A stretch of 41,898 bases of DNA from Bradyrhizobium genomosp. I (2014) (GCF_000261685.1 NZ_AJQE01000168.1:1-41898); one strand, 5' to 3'; counted from the first letter of the stretch, positions 25,946 through 34,368 are shown. Notes: a model not told the origin generated them from the letters alone. Translations and numbers: made by a program.

Positions 25946-26584
25946 TTTGACCCGTCAGGCAAAACACCCGCCTCTCCCAAAACCCCGTCAACCCCTTCCC
26001 GCAAAAATATTCCACTTTACCGAAATTCGGAATTACGGCATATTCCCCGCCATCCCGGCCCAAGGAGAGGGGCGATCGTACGTCGTCACGAACGTGGGCC
26101 GGGGTGCGGTGGACGCGGCAGCGCCGGGCATGCGAGGTGGGACCAGGGCGAGATGAACCTCGTGAGGTCCGACTGCGTGCGGACGGACGGCGCTTAGGTC
26201 CGGCGAAGCCCTTGGGCGGAGCCGGGCCGCTGCGTACGGCAAAAGCGCGTGGTCTTGACCGTCGTTGCTACGGTCAAGCCTTGCGGAGATGGGTCGGGGC
26301 TCAACCGGGTCTCGGGACATCGCCAATTCGCGAGGTGACGGAGGCCAGAAGGAACTCGGCTCCGGGGAGAGCGCGCATAAGCCGTCAAACCATCGCGCAG
26401 GGAAGGCCGGGTGTTTTCCGGCCCACCTGTTGTCCCGCTTGCGCATTTGCGTGTGCAAATTCTTCGCGCGGCGGATCATGGGTGCCAGCCGGCACCCGGC
26501 CTTCCCTGCGCCCTCTTCACATGGAGAGGGTCAAGGAAACCAGCAAAACTCGGACGCTTCGCGCCGCGAGAAGGTTGCTTCATG
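25946..26584. repeat. Long non-coding repeat element with terminal 19-bp hairpin
   Basis: No convincing gene lies in this stretch, although several frames stay open by GC bias. From memory, sequences very like it (TTTGACCCGTC-GGCAAAACACCC; GGGGCGATCGTACGTCGTCACG; GGCGAAGCCCTTGGGCG; the final hairpin) recur in many Bradyrhizobium and Rhodopseudomonas genomes and are often misannotated as short proteins. Near its end GCGCAGGGAAGGCCGGGTG (26395-26413) and CACCCGGCCTTCCCTGCGC (26493-26511) are perfect 19-base inverted arms. Repeat status rests on recall and needs a genome search; the hairpin is directly visible. Confidence 0.6.
26395..26511. repeat. Perfect 19-bp inverted repeat (long hairpin)
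   Basis: The arms at 26395-26413 and 26493-26511 are exact reverse complements and enclose 79 bases, including a run of TTGCGCATTTGCGTGTGCAAA that can itself fold. It could form a stable RNA stem if transcribed. It belongs to the surrounding repeat element. Confidence 0.85.
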
Positions 26585-26594
26585 TGTGGAACAC

Positions 26595-26643
26595 TGGTGC
26601 CGCCGGCCACGATTGAACTGTCGACCTCTGCTTACCCAGGGAG
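26595..26643 (-). repeat. Degenerate 3'-half tRNA copy (probable attachment-site remnant)
   Basis: On the minus strand this reads like the anticodon arm, T arm, acceptor and CCA of a tRNA. It shares an exact 19-base stretch (GATTGAACTGTCGACCTCT on the plus strand) and about 40 of 49 positions with the intact tRNA-Thr at 27156-27230, in the same orientation. It has no 5' half and its T stem no longer pairs. The arrangement is that expected at the far end of an element integrated into the 3' end of a tRNA gene. Confidence 0.65.
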
Positions 26644-26768
26644 TTTTTCATCAAGTCGACCGGATAATTATCTGATATATCAATGCCTTAAAGGTTGGCG
26701 AACGTGCTTGCGGCAGAAGCAGCCGAGTCAAATTGGTTAGTAGTTACACTCCGGTCCCCCAACACTAG

Positions 26769-27128
26769 ATACCCGACAAGATACACATCTTCTATGAGCA
26801 AGCTTTCGAAACTCTGTTTTTTCGTCATGACACACTCAAAGAAGCTGGCTTCGAACGGAAGCGCTATGTCGACTTGGCAATAAATGAGTTTAAGAACTGC
26901 CTCTCATCCCTATGCATATCTACTTACGTTAAGGCGAAGTATCAGTTTACCGAATCTGAGATTTTGGATGCAATCGAAGCGGCTCGTCGGCACGAGAAGC
27001 TAGGCGAAACCAATGTCGGAGCGCACTTCGACCTTTTTAGAAGGTCCGTCATATCGCTCGGCCGTTATGTGCAGAAGTCAGTGGCCGACGACGAAAAAAC
27101 TGGAAAAACTTTGCTCCTCCTCAAATGA
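26769..27128 (+). pseudogene. 5'-truncated gene remnant, resembles the C-terminal part of a NACHT/STAND-type NTPase
   Basis: An open frame of 119 codons follows an in-frame TAG and lacks a plausible start; a TTG at 26874 would give only 84 residues. The peptide begins IPDKIHIFYEQAFETLFFRHD and continues LKEAGFERKRY, INEFKNCLSSLCISTY, YQFTESEILDAIEAARR. I recognise this IP.K.H.FYEQAF.TLF.RHD pattern from the region behind the ATPase domain in bacterial NACHT/AAA proteins, many of which are defence-related; the match is from memory. The segment is AT-richer than its surroundings and sits inside a tRNA-Thr integration scar. It is read as a decayed leftover of an island. Confidence 0.55.
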
Positions 27129-27155
27129 AGCGTTCTACTTCAAATCGAGGGTTTA

Positions 27156-27230
27156 TGGTGCTGCCAGACAGGATTGAACTGTCGACCTCTCCATTACCAA
27201 TGGAGTGCTCTACCACTGAGCTACGGCAGC
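27156..27230 (-). tRNA. tRNA-Thr (GGT anticodon)
   Basis: The minus strand folds as a complete cloverleaf of 75 bases including encoded CCA. The acceptor GCTGCCG pairs with TGGCAGC, the D arm carries GCTC...GAGC, the anticodon stem is CTCCA/TGGAG with loop TTGGTAA (anticodon GGT), and the T arm is GACAG/CTGTC with loop TTCAATC. Its 3' side faces the island remnant and the duplicated tRNA fragment at 26595. Confidence 0.96.
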
Positions 27231-27547
27231 ATGTGCTGGTGAAGAATCGGCTCGCCCGGAGGGGCCTACCAAGCGGGCCGATATCTGCCACAAGCCCCCC
27301 TCCTGTGCAAGCTTGCAGGCTCCGTCGAAACGAGAAAATCGGGCCGATATTGGGGTCAAAGCCCGCATTTTGGCTTGAAACGACCGACTTTCAGCCAATT
27401 CGTGCTCGGATATCCCCGGCCAACTGGCCAGTTGCTCCGGGCGCCGGATTCGATCCATTTCGCGTTTCGCACGATCGGATCGCGCCGGCCTCTTGAGCTG
27501 CCACACTTCGGTGGCATCCTTCTGCCGGTTGCTGTGATGGATCCAGG
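27231..27547. other. Intergenic stretch between tRNA-Thr and the 62-residue gene
   Basis: I see no gene here. It should contain the tRNA-Thr promoter (leftward) and a promoter for the small gene at 27548. GCGGGCCGATATCTG and TCGGGCCGATATTGG (near 27274 and 27340) form a short direct repeat of CGGGCCGATAT; no clear -35/-10 pair is visible. Confidence 0.4.
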
Positions 27548-27736
27548 ATGACCGACCAGACTGACAAGAGCGCGAGCCAGGCGAGGGCGTCCCGCGACGA
27601 CCGCCTGAAATCGGCGCTGCGCGAGAACCTGAAGCGGCGGAAGCTGCAAGCCCGCGAACGCGCCGCAACGGCCGACCCCTCGCAGAACGAAGATGGTTCC
27701 CTAAATGAGGGGACCGCCGGCAAGACCGGCAGTTGA
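27548..27736 (+). CDS. Small basic hypothetical protein
   Basis: 62 residues, MTDQTDKSASQARASRDDRLKSALRENLKRRKLQARERAA and an acidic, Gly-rich tail. A charged alpha-helix from about residue 15 to 45 is likely. I recall similar short proteins in Bradyrhizobium but know no function. It lies 39 bases before the cNMP/flavoprotein gene and in the same direction, so they may be co-transcribed. Confidence 0.65.
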   Translation: MTDQTDKSASQARASRDDRLKSALRENLKRRKLQARERAATADPSQNEDGSLNEGTAGKTGS

Positions 27737-27775
27737 AGACTGGCGGCCAGAATTTTTGGAGTGCATGAGGTGGCA

Positions 27776-29482
27776 ATGGGGCAGGACGAAACGCAACGAA
27801 CCGACCGTGACGCGCAGATGTCGCGGTTCACGCGCCCCGAGCAGACCTTTCCGGCGCTGACACCCGCCGAGATCGAACACATCCGGCACTTCGGCGAAAT
27901 CCGCACCTACGCGGATGGCGAGTTGCTGTTCGAGACCGGCAAGCCCGGGCCCGGCATGTTCGTCGTGCTGAAGGGCCATGTCGCCATCACCCAGCGCGAC
28001 GGGCTCGGTCACGTCACCCCGGTGATCGACCAGGGGCCGGGGCAGTTTCTGGCCGAGCTCAGCCAGCTCTCCGGCCAGCCGGCGCTGGTCGACGGCCGCG
28101 CCGTGGGCGATGTCGAGACGCTGCTGCTGCCCCCGGACCGGCTGCGCGCGCTGCTGGTCGCCGAGGCCGAACTCGGCGAGCGCATCATGCGGGCGCTGAT
28201 CCTGCGCCGGGTCAATCTGATCCAGGGCGGCGTCGGCGGTCCCGTGCTGATCGGGCTGTCGAACTCCGCCGGCGTGGTGCGGTTGCAGGGCTTTCTCACC
28301 CGCAACGGCCAGCCGCATCATCTGCTCGATCCCGACCGCGATCGTGACGCGGCCGAATTGATCGCGCGTTATTCGCCGAAGCCCGACGACTGGCCGCTGG
28401 TCGTCGCCGCAAGCGGCGCGGTGTTGCGCAACCCCGATGAGACCGAGCTCGCGCGCGCCATCGGCATGATTGGCGGCGCGAAGGGCGACCGCATCTACGA
28501 CGTCGCGGTGGTCGGCTGCGGACCGGCGGGGCTTGCCACCGCAGTGTACGCCGCGTCCGAAGGATTGTCCGTCGCGGTGCTCGACATCCGCGCCTTCGGC
28601 GGCCAGGCCGGCGCCAGCGCGCGCATCGAGAACTATCTGGGCTTTCCGACCGGCATCTCGGGCCAGGCTTTGACCGCGCGCGCCTTCACCCAGGCGCAGA
28701 AATTCGGCGCCGACATCATGATTCCGGTGACCGTGAAGTCGCTCGACTGCACGCGCAAGGATGGTGCATTTTCGGTGACGCTCGAGGGCGGCGATCCCTT
28801 GCGCTCGCGTTCGGTCGTGGTCGCCAGCGGCGCGCGCTATCGCCGCCCGCAGATCGAGAACCTCGACAAGTTCGAGGGACGCGGCGTCTGGTACTGGGCC
28901 TCGCCGGTCGAGGCGCGGCTCTGCGCTGGCGAGGAGGTGGCCCTGGTCGGCGCCGGCAATTCGGCGGGGCAGGCCGCCGTGTTTCTGTCGGGCCACGCCA
29001 GACGCGTGCTGATGATCATCCGCGGCGGCGGCTTGGGCGCCAGCATGTCGCGCTATCTCATCGAGCGCATCGAAGCGACGCCGAACATCGAATTGATGTT
29101 CAACACCGAGATCACCGCGCTCGAGGGCGACGAGGCCTCGCTGCTGCGGCGCATCCGCTGGAAGAGCCGGCTGTCGGACGACGAGGATTTCGCCGACATC
29201 CGCAATCTCTTCCTGTTCGTCGGCGCCGATCCCGCCACCTCCTGGCTCGACGGCTGCGGCGTGACGCTCGACCGCGGCGGCTTCGTCGTGACGGGTGCGC
29301 AGTCCGAGCAGAACCAGGGCAAGCTCGTGGCGCCGCTGGAAACCTCCGTGCCCGGCGTCTACGCCGTCGGCGACGTCCGCTCCGGCTCAGTCAAGCGCGT
29401 CGGCGGCGCCATCGGCGAGGGCGCCCAGGTCGTGGCCTCCCTGCACGGCTATCTCGGCGACGCCGCAAAACCGGCGCTTTAG
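27776..29482 (+). CDS. Cyclic nucleotide-binding domain fused to a thioredoxin reductase-like FAD protein
   Basis: 568 residues in two parts. Residues 25-140 are a cNMP-binding beta-barrel (FGEIRTYADGELLFETGKPGPGMFVVLKGHVAI, GPGQFLAELSQLSG). Residues 240-560 are a thioredoxin reductase-like flavoprotein with the FAD loop VGCGPAGLAT (near 247), FGGQAGASARIENYLGFP, the NADPH loop VGAGNSAGQAAVF and the closing FAD motif VYAVGDVRSGSVKRVGGAIGEG. The redox CxxC of true thioredoxin reductases is replaced by WYWASPVEA. ATG 27776 (GAGG six bases upstream) is preferred to GTG 27761. It probably transfers electrons to an unidentified partner under nucleotide control. Confidence 0.9.
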   Translation: MGQDETQRTDRDAQMSRFTRPEQTFPALTPAEIEHIRHFGEIRTYADGELLFETGKPGPGMFVVLKGHVAITQRDGLGHVTPVIDQGPGQFLAELSQLSGQPALVDGRAVGDVETLLLPPDRLRALLVAEAELGERIMRALILRRVNLIQGGVGGPVLIGLSNSAGVVRLQGFLTRNGQPHHLLDPDRDRDAAELIARYSPKPDDWPLVVAASGAVLRNPDETELARAIGMIGGAKGDRIYDVAVVGCGPAGLATAVYAASEGLSVAVLDIRAFGGQAGASARIENYLGFPTGISGQALTARAFTQAQKFGADIMIPVTVKSLDCTRKDGAFSVTLEGGDPLRSRSVVVASGARYRRPQIENLDKFEGRGVWYWASPVEARLCAGEEVALVGAGNSAGQAAVFLSGHARRVLMIIRGGGLGASMSRYLIERIEATPNIELMFNTEITALEGDEASLLRRIRWKSRLSDDEDFADIRNLFLFVGADPATSWLDGCGVTLDRGGFVVTGAQSEQNQGKLVAPLETSVPGVYAVGDVRSGSVKRVGGAIGEGAQVVASLHGYLGDAAKPAL

Positions 29483-29547
29483 GCAAGGAGAAGACAAGGG
29501 AATGGCCAGCCGAAAGTGGCTTGCCATCATGCTGCTTGATGCAGACT

Positions 29548-29690
29548 ATCTCCTCATCCTGAGGAGCGCACATCGCGCGCGTCTCGAAGGATCGAGGCCG
29601 GGATGCATCCGGGCCTGCATGGTTCGCGCGGCGATGCGAAGCATCATCCGCAGGGGGCGCTACGCGCTTCCTCGCCATGAGGTTGGACAT
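29548..29690. repeat. Dispersed repeat fragment (CCTCATCCTGAGGAG type)
   Basis: CTCCTCATCCTGAGGAG at the left is itself palindromic and is followed by GCGCGCGTCTCGAAGGAT and, at the right, by CGCTTCCTCGCCATGAGG. This combination is familiar as an intergenic repeat in Bradyrhizobium (from memory). It fills the gap between the flavoprotein and EthD genes. A 71-codon frame over it is not considered a gene. Confidence 0.55.
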
Positions 29691-29717
29691 AGAAGAAGGT
29701 TTACAAGGGAGGACTAG

Positions 29718-30026
29718 ATGGCTGAAATCGTCGTGCTGTACAAAACACCCAAGGATGCCGCCGCCTTCGACAAGTACTATGCCGAGACGCACATCCCGCT
29801 CGCCAAGAAACTTCCCGGCCTGAAGAAATACGCCGTCAGCAAGGGGCCGGTCGCATCTCCCGCAGGTCCTTCCGGAATCCATCTCGTCGCCATCCTCACC
29901 TTCGACAGCGTGGCCGACATTCAGGCGGCATTCGCCAGTCCGGAAGGCAAGGCGACCGGCGCCGACGTGCCGAAATTCGCCAGCGGCGGTGCCGACCTCT
30001 TGATCTTCGACACCAAGGACGTGTGA
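29718..30026 (+). CDS. EthD family protein
   Basis: A 102-residue ferredoxin-like alpha+beta-barrel protein of the EthD type. It has VVLYKTPKDAAAFDKYYAETHIPLAKKLPGLKKY (the conserved YY..THIPL segment) and LTFDSVADIQAAFASPEG. Family members are small dimeric proteins of unclear chemistry linked to ether or polyketide catabolism. GGGAGGA precedes the ATG. Confidence 0.9.
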   Translation: MAEIVVLYKTPKDAAAFDKYYAETHIPLAKKLPGLKKYAVSKGPVASPAGPSGIHLVAILTFDSVADIQAAFASPEGKATGADVPKFASGGADLLIFDTKDV

Positions 30027-30084
30027 AGGATCGATTCAACTTTCGTCGAAACTGCCGTCCTTCGCGACAGCGGCGCAAAAAAAT

Positions 30085-30124
30085 CAGCCATGCGTTTTTC
30101 GATTCGCACGATGACGCATGGCTG
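30085..30124. terminator. Inverted repeat next to an A/T run
   Basis: CAGCCATGCGT (30085-30095) and ACGCATGGCTG (30114-30124) are perfect 11-bp arms. Seven A residues precede the left arm, so a minus-strand transcript would end in a hairpin plus U-run. No minus-strand gene reads through here, so use as a terminator is uncertain. Confidence 0.35.
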
Positions 30125-30216
30125 TGCACTTGCATGCGACGCCAACGCGGGTGGCAATCCCATGAGGACCGTAATACTACTCTCATCATCTCAATGCGGA
30201 GAGTAGGAGAGATGTC

Positions 30217-30726
30217 ATGGTCCTTGGGTTGAGTCTGCCCGCCTTTACGCTGATCCATGTCATCATCAGCCTGATCGCCATCGTCGCCGGCCTCGTCGTG
30301 ATGTTCGGCCTGCTCGGCTCGAAGCCGATGCCCGCCCTCACCGCGATCTTCCTGCTGACCACGATCCTCACCAGCGCCACCGGTTTCCTGTTTCCGTTCA
30401 AGGAGTTGCTGCCCTCACACATCATCGGCATCATCTCGCTGGTGCTGCTCGCCATCGCCTGCATCGCGCTGTACGGCATGAAGCTCTCCGGCGTATGGCG
30501 TCCGGTCTATATCGTGACCGCGATGATCTCGCTGTATTTCAACGTCTTCGTGCTGGTGATCCAGTCGTTCCTGAAGGTGCCGGCGCTTGCCGCGCTCGCA
30601 CCGGCCGTGCCCCCGGCGCCGCCGTCCGGGCCGGTGTTCGCCGTGGTGCAGGGCATCGTGCTGGTGTTCTTCGTTGTGCTGACGATCGGCGCCTGGCGCC
30701 GCTTCAGGCCGATGGCGTTTGCTTGA
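30217..30726 (+). CDS. Small integral membrane protein, function unknown
   Basis: 169 residues with about four hydrophobic segments (roughly 8-31, 40-60, 68-85, 95-116) and a last one at 140-160, with a Pro/Ala-rich loop (LAPAVPPAPPSGP) before it. I do not recognise a named family. The start ATG at 30217 is preceded by AGGAGAG. It stands before a haloperoxidase-like gene. Confidence 0.75.
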   Translation: MVLGLSLPAFTLIHVIISLIAIVAGLVVMFGLLGSKPMPALTAIFLLTTILTSATGFLFPFKELLPSHIIGIISLVLLAIACIALYGMKLSGVWRPVYIVTAMISLYFNVFVLVIQSFLKVPALAALAPAVPPAPPSGPVFAVVQGIVLVFFVVLTIGAWRRFRPMAFA

Positions 30727-30851
30727 TCACACGATTCTCATTGCCGCAGGTTGGCGCGAGAGCATCGACTTCAGACCATCACGTAACCATCTCCGCATCG
30801 CCGGCTCGCGTTTTGCGAGCCCCGGATTGATTCCCGCTGAAGGAGTTGTTC

Positions 30852-31676
30852 ATGCCCACCATCACCACCAAAGACGGCGTCGAGATCTTCTACAAGGATT
30901 GGGGCGCGGGCCAGCCGATCGTGTTCAGCCATGGCTGGCCGCTGTCGTCCGACGACTGGGACGCGCAGATGCTGTACTTCGTCACGCGCGGCTATCGTGT
31001 CGTCGCCCATGATCGCCGCGGCCACGGCCGCTCGGCGCAGGTCGCCGACGGCCACGACATGGATCATTATGCCGACGATCTCGCCGCGCTCACCGCGCAT
31101 CTCGACCTCAAGAACGCCATCCATGTCGGCCATTCCACCGGCGGCGGCGAGGTCGTGCACTACATCGCGCGCCATGGCGAGAGCCGGGTGGCGAAAGCCG
31201 CGATCCTCTCGGCGGTGCCGCCGCTGATGGTGCAGACGCCGGCCAATCCCGGCGGGCTGCCGAAGAGCGTGTTCGACGATCTCCAGAAGCAACTCGCCGC
31301 CAGCCGCACGCAATTCTATCGCGACCTCCCCGCCGGGCCGTTCTATGGCTACAACCGCCCCGGCGCAAAACCGTCGGAAGCGGTGATCCAGAACTGGTGG
31401 CGCCAAGGCATGATGGGCGGCGCGAAGGCGCACTACGACGGCATCGTCGCATTCTCGCAAACCGATTTCACCGAGGACCTCAAGAAGATCAACGTGCCGG
31501 TGCTGGTGATGCACGGCGACGACGACCAGATCGTGCCTTACGCCGATTCCGCGCCGCTGTCGGCCAAGCTTCTGAAGAAGGGCACCCTGAAGACCTACAA
31601 GGGGTTTCCGCACGGCATGCCGACCACGCATGCCGAGACCATCAACGCCGACCTCCTGGCGTTTTTCAGGGAGTGA
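30852..31676 (+). CDS. Alpha/beta hydrolase, non-heme chloroperoxidase/esterase type
   Basis: A 274-residue hydrolase of the bacterial cofactor-free haloperoxidase group: [41 protein letters not shown], the nucleophile in GHSTGGGEV (Ser near residue 96), acid in HGDDDQIVP and the catalytic His in [17 protein letters not shown] precedes the ATG at 30852. The in vivo reaction is probably ester hydrolysis or perhydrolysis. Confidence 0.92.
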   Translation: MPTITTKDGVEIFYKDWGAGQPIVFSHGWPLSSDDWDAQMLYFVTRGYRVVAHDRRGHGRSAQVADGHDMDHYADDLAALTAHLDLKNAIHVGHSTGGGEVVHYIARHGESRVAKAAILSAVPPLMVQTPANPGGLPKSVFDDLQKQLAASRTQFYRDLPAGPFYGYNRPGAKPSEAVIQNWWRQGMMGGAKAHYDGIVAFSQTDFTEDLKKINVPVLVMHGDDDQIVPYADSAPLSAKLLKKGTLKTYKGFPHGMPTTHAETINADLLAFFRE

Positions 31677-31733
31677 GGCTTCGGCGAGATCGGGCTCGCG
31701 GCTAGAACTGCGAGCCCGTTGGGGGACGTCCCG

Positions 31734-32393
31734 ATGCAGGTGATCATCTTCGGCGCGACCGGCATGGTGGGCCAGGGCGTCTTGCGCGAATGCCTGATCG
31801 ACCCCGGCATCGACCGTGTGCTCGTGGTCGGCCGCAGCCCGACCGCCGTGGGCAACGCCAAGCTCGTCGAGATCATCCACACCGATTTCACGGATTATTC
31901 CGCGATCGAAGCCCAACTCACCGGCTACGATGCCTGCTTTTTCTGCCTCGGCGTCTCCTCGATCGGCATGAGCGAGGAACGCTACCGCCACCTCACCTAT
32001 GATCTCACGCTCGCGGCAGCGACGACGCTGGCGCAGCTCAATCCGCAGATGGTTTTCATCTATGTCACCGGCGCCGGGACCGATTCGACCGAGCAGGGAT
32101 CGCGGATGTGGGCGCGGATCAAGGGCAAGACCGAGAACGATCTCTTCAAGCTGCCGTTCAGGGCCGCCTACATGTTCCGGCCCGGCGCGATCCAGCCCCT
32201 GCACGGCGCCCGGTCCAAGACCGCCTGGGTGCAGGCCATCTATGCCGTGAGCGGACCGCTGTGGTCGGTGCTGCGCAGGATTTCACCGCGGCTCGTGACC
32301 TCGACCGAGCAGATCGGCCGCGCCATGATCCGCGTCGCCCGGGAGGGATATCCGCGCCAGGTGCTGGAGATCGAGGATATCAATGGCCTCTAA
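31734..32393 (+). CDS. NAD(P)-binding Rossmann protein, epimerase-like
   Basis: A 219-residue NAD(P)-binding protein with the N-terminal loop IIFGATGMVGQGVLRECL and later TDFTDYSAIEAQLTGYDACFFCLG and VTGAGTDSTEQGSRMWARIKGKTENDL. It resembles atypical SDR proteins such as HTATIP2-like members. No catalytic YxxxK is clear, so the function is uncertain. The ATG at 31734 has GGGGGA upstream; a TTG at 31719 is an alternative. Confidence 0.82.
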   Translation: MQVIIFGATGMVGQGVLRECLIDPGIDRVLVVGRSPTAVGNAKLVEIIHTDFTDYSAIEAQLTGYDACFFCLGVSSIGMSEERYRHLTYDLTLAAATTLAQLNPQMVFIYVTGAGTDSTEQGSRMWARIKGKTENDLFKLPFRAAYMFRPGAIQPLHGARSKTAWVQAIYAVSGPLWSVLRRISPRLVTSTEQIGRAMIRVAREGYPRQVLEIEDINGL

Positions 32394-32475
32394 CCTGCCG
32401 GCCCGTTAATTTGTGCGGAAATTTCGGGGCCCGCGCGCGTTGAGCCCTGTCCGCTCCGAAGGAGAAGCGTCGGCG

Positions 32476-32919
32476 ATGTCGCCCCAGCTCAAACTGATCG
32501 CGCTCGATGCCGACGACCTCGCCGTGATCTCGACCCATGTCCAGGACGCCCGGGTCCAGACCTCCGACATCATCTGGCGGCAGGGCGAGAAGCGGCTTGT
32601 GGTTGGCATGAGCCGGCTGGACTGGGAGCAGACGCTGGAGGGCGAGGCCGCGCCACGCCGGCTGGTCGCCGCGCTCCGTTTCGACCGTGTGCTCGCCTGC
32701 AAGTCGCGCAACATCGACCTCGCCGCGCCCGACAAGGTGCTGGACCTCGTCGGCATTGAATTTCACCCCCAGGACGGCCGCCTTGAGGAGCCCGGCGGCA
32801 GCGCCCTGCTTTTGTTCGCCCAGGGCGGCGCCATCCGCCTCGACGTCGAGTGCCTGGAATGCGAGCTGACCGATCTCGGGGCCGACGCGCTGGGAATGGG
32901 GCCGGGTATCGAGGAATGA
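32476..32919 (+). CDS. DUF2948 family protein
   Basis: A 147-residue protein with LKLIALDADDLAVISTHVQDARV near the start and FDRVLACKSRNID, GGAIRLDVECLECELTDLG further on, which are features of DUF2948. In alphaproteobacteria it usually lies between murA and hisD, as it does here directly before hisD. Function unknown. The ATG at 32476 matches the family start. Confidence 0.88.
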   Translation: MSPQLKLIALDADDLAVISTHVQDARVQTSDIIWRQGEKRLVVGMSRLDWEQTLEGEAAPRRLVAALRFDRVLACKSRNIDLAAPDKVLDLVGIEFHPQDGRLEEPGGSALLLFAQGGAIRLDVECLECELTDLGADALGMGPGIEE

Positions 32920-32946
32920 GGCGGTATACCAGCGCCCAGCGAACCT

Positions 32947-32976
32947 GTGTCGTCCCGGCGTCCGCCGGGACGACAC
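32947..32976. repeat. Perfect 14-bp hairpin between DUF2948 and hisD
   Basis: GTGTCGTCCCGGCG and CGCCGGGACGACAC are exact inverted arms with a two-base loop. There is no T-run. It is probably a REP-like dispersed palindrome; it could also act as a terminator or RNA stabiliser. Confidence 0.65.
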
Positions 32977-33072
32977 CTGGCAAGGGTTGACGGCGGGTGG
33001 CCGCCGCGCCATTGAGCAGGGGACCTGGTGCGCCGATCCGCCCCTCCAGACCAGCCAGAAGCCAAGCGAAAC

Positions 33073-34368
33073 ATGCCCGTTCGCCTCGACCGCAGCAGCG
33101 CCGATTTTGACCAGCGATTCGCCGCCTTCCTCGCCGCCAAGCGCGAGGTGTCGGCCGATGTCGAAGCCGCCGCGCGCGCGATCGTCGACGATGTGGCCAG
33201 GCGCGGCGATGCCGCCCTGCTCGAGGCCACGGCGAAGTTCGACCGCTTGAGTCTGGATGCATCGGGCCTGCGCGTCTCCGCCGCCGAGATCGAGGCCGCC
33301 GTGAAAGCCTGCGATGCCGCGACGCTGGATGCGCTCGAGCTCGCGCGGGACCGCATCGAGATCTATCACCGCCGTCAGCTTCCCAGGGACGAGCGCTTCA
33401 CCGACCCGCTCGGCGTCGAGCTCGGCTGGCGCTATACCGCGATCGAATCCGCCGGCCTCTACGTGCCCGGCGGCACCGCCGCCTATCCGTCATCGGTGCT
33501 GATGAACGCCGTGCCCGCGAGGGTCGCCGGCGTTTCGCGCCTCGTGATGGTGGTGCCTTCGCCGGACGGCAAGCTCAATCCGCTGGTGCTGGCGGCCGCG
33601 CATCTCGGTGGCGTCACAGAGATCTACCGTGTCGGCGGCGCGCAGGCCGTCGCCGCGCTCGCGCACGGCACCGCGACGATCGCGCCGGTGGCAAAGATCG
33701 TCGGCCCCGGCAACGCCTATGTCGCCGCCGCGAAGCGGCTGGTGTTCGGCAAGGTCGGTATCGACATGATCGCCGGCCCCTCGGAGGTGCTCGTCATTGC
33801 CGACGATACCGGCAACGCCGACTGGATCGCCGCCGACCTGCTGGCGCAGGCCGAGCACGACGCGAGCGCGCAGTCGATCCTGATCACGGACTCGGCACGC
33901 CTTGCCGCCGACGTCGAAAAGGCGGTCGAAGCGCAGTTGAAGACGCTGCCGCGCGCCGCGATCGCAGGCAGCTCCTGGGCCGACTTCGGCGCCATCATCA
34001 TGGTGAGGACTCTTGCCGACGCGATCCCGCTTGCGGACGCCATCGCCGCCGAGCATCTCGAGATCATGACGAGCGATCCCGACGCGCTCGCCGCAAAGAT
34101 CCGCAACGCCGGCGCGGTGTTCCTCGGACCCCATACGCCCGAGGCGATCGGCGATTACGTCGGCGGCTCCAATCACGTGCTGCCGACGGCGCGTTCGGCG
34201 CGATTTTCCTCGGGGCTGTCGGTGCATGACTTCATGAAGCGCACCTCGATTCTGAAATGCGGACCCGATCAATTGCGTGCGCTGGGTCCGGCCGCGATGA
34301 CGCTCGGCAAGGCGGAGGGGTTGGACGCCCATTCGCGTTCGATTGGATTGCGCCTCAATCTGTCATGA
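33073..34368 (+). CDS. hisD: Histidinol dehydrogenase
   Basis: A 431-residue HisD, which oxidises histidinol to histidine in two NAD-dependent steps. It has [21 protein letters not shown], the NAD and metal region [10 protein letters not shown] (Zn ligands Gln259 and His262), the catalytic pair Glu327-His328 in IAAEHLEI, and [21 protein letters not shown]. The length is that of the family. Start ATG at 33073. The following UPF0262 gene overlaps its stop by four bases. Confidence 0.97.
   Translation: MPVRLDRSSADFDQRFAAFLAAKREVSADVEAAARAIVDDVARRGDAALLEATAKFDRLSLDASGLRVSAAEIEAAVKACDAATLDALELARDRIEIYHRRQLPRDERFTDPLGVELGWRYTAIESAGLYVPGGTAAYPSSVLMNAVPARVAGVSRLVMVVPSPDGKLNPLVLAAAHLGGVTEIYRVGGAQAVAALAHGTATIAPVAKIVGPGNAYVAAAKRLVFGKVGIDMIAGPSEVLVIADDTGNADWIAADLLAQAEHDASAQSILITDSARLAADVEKAVEAQLKTLPRAAIAGSSWADFGAIIMVRTLADAIPLADAIAAEHLEIMTSDPDALAAKIRNAGAVFLGPHTPEAIGDYVGGSNHVLPTARSARFSSGLSVHDFMKRTSILKCGPDQLRALGPAAMTLGKAEGLDAHSRSIGLRLNLS

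Noticed and set aside
26104..26616. 170-codon frame in the non-coding repeat (and overlapping frames on both strands)
   Set aside because: No protein character, no ribosome-binding site, and several frames are open over the same hairpin-rich repeat.
27125..27496. 123-codon frame crossing tRNA-Thr
   Set aside because: It runs through the tRNA gene antisense and has no family resemblance.
29502..29717. 71-codon frame with AAGGGA before its ATG, between the flavoprotein and EthD genes
   Set aside because: Most of it is a dispersed repeat, and the sequence looks like translated palindrome rather than protein.
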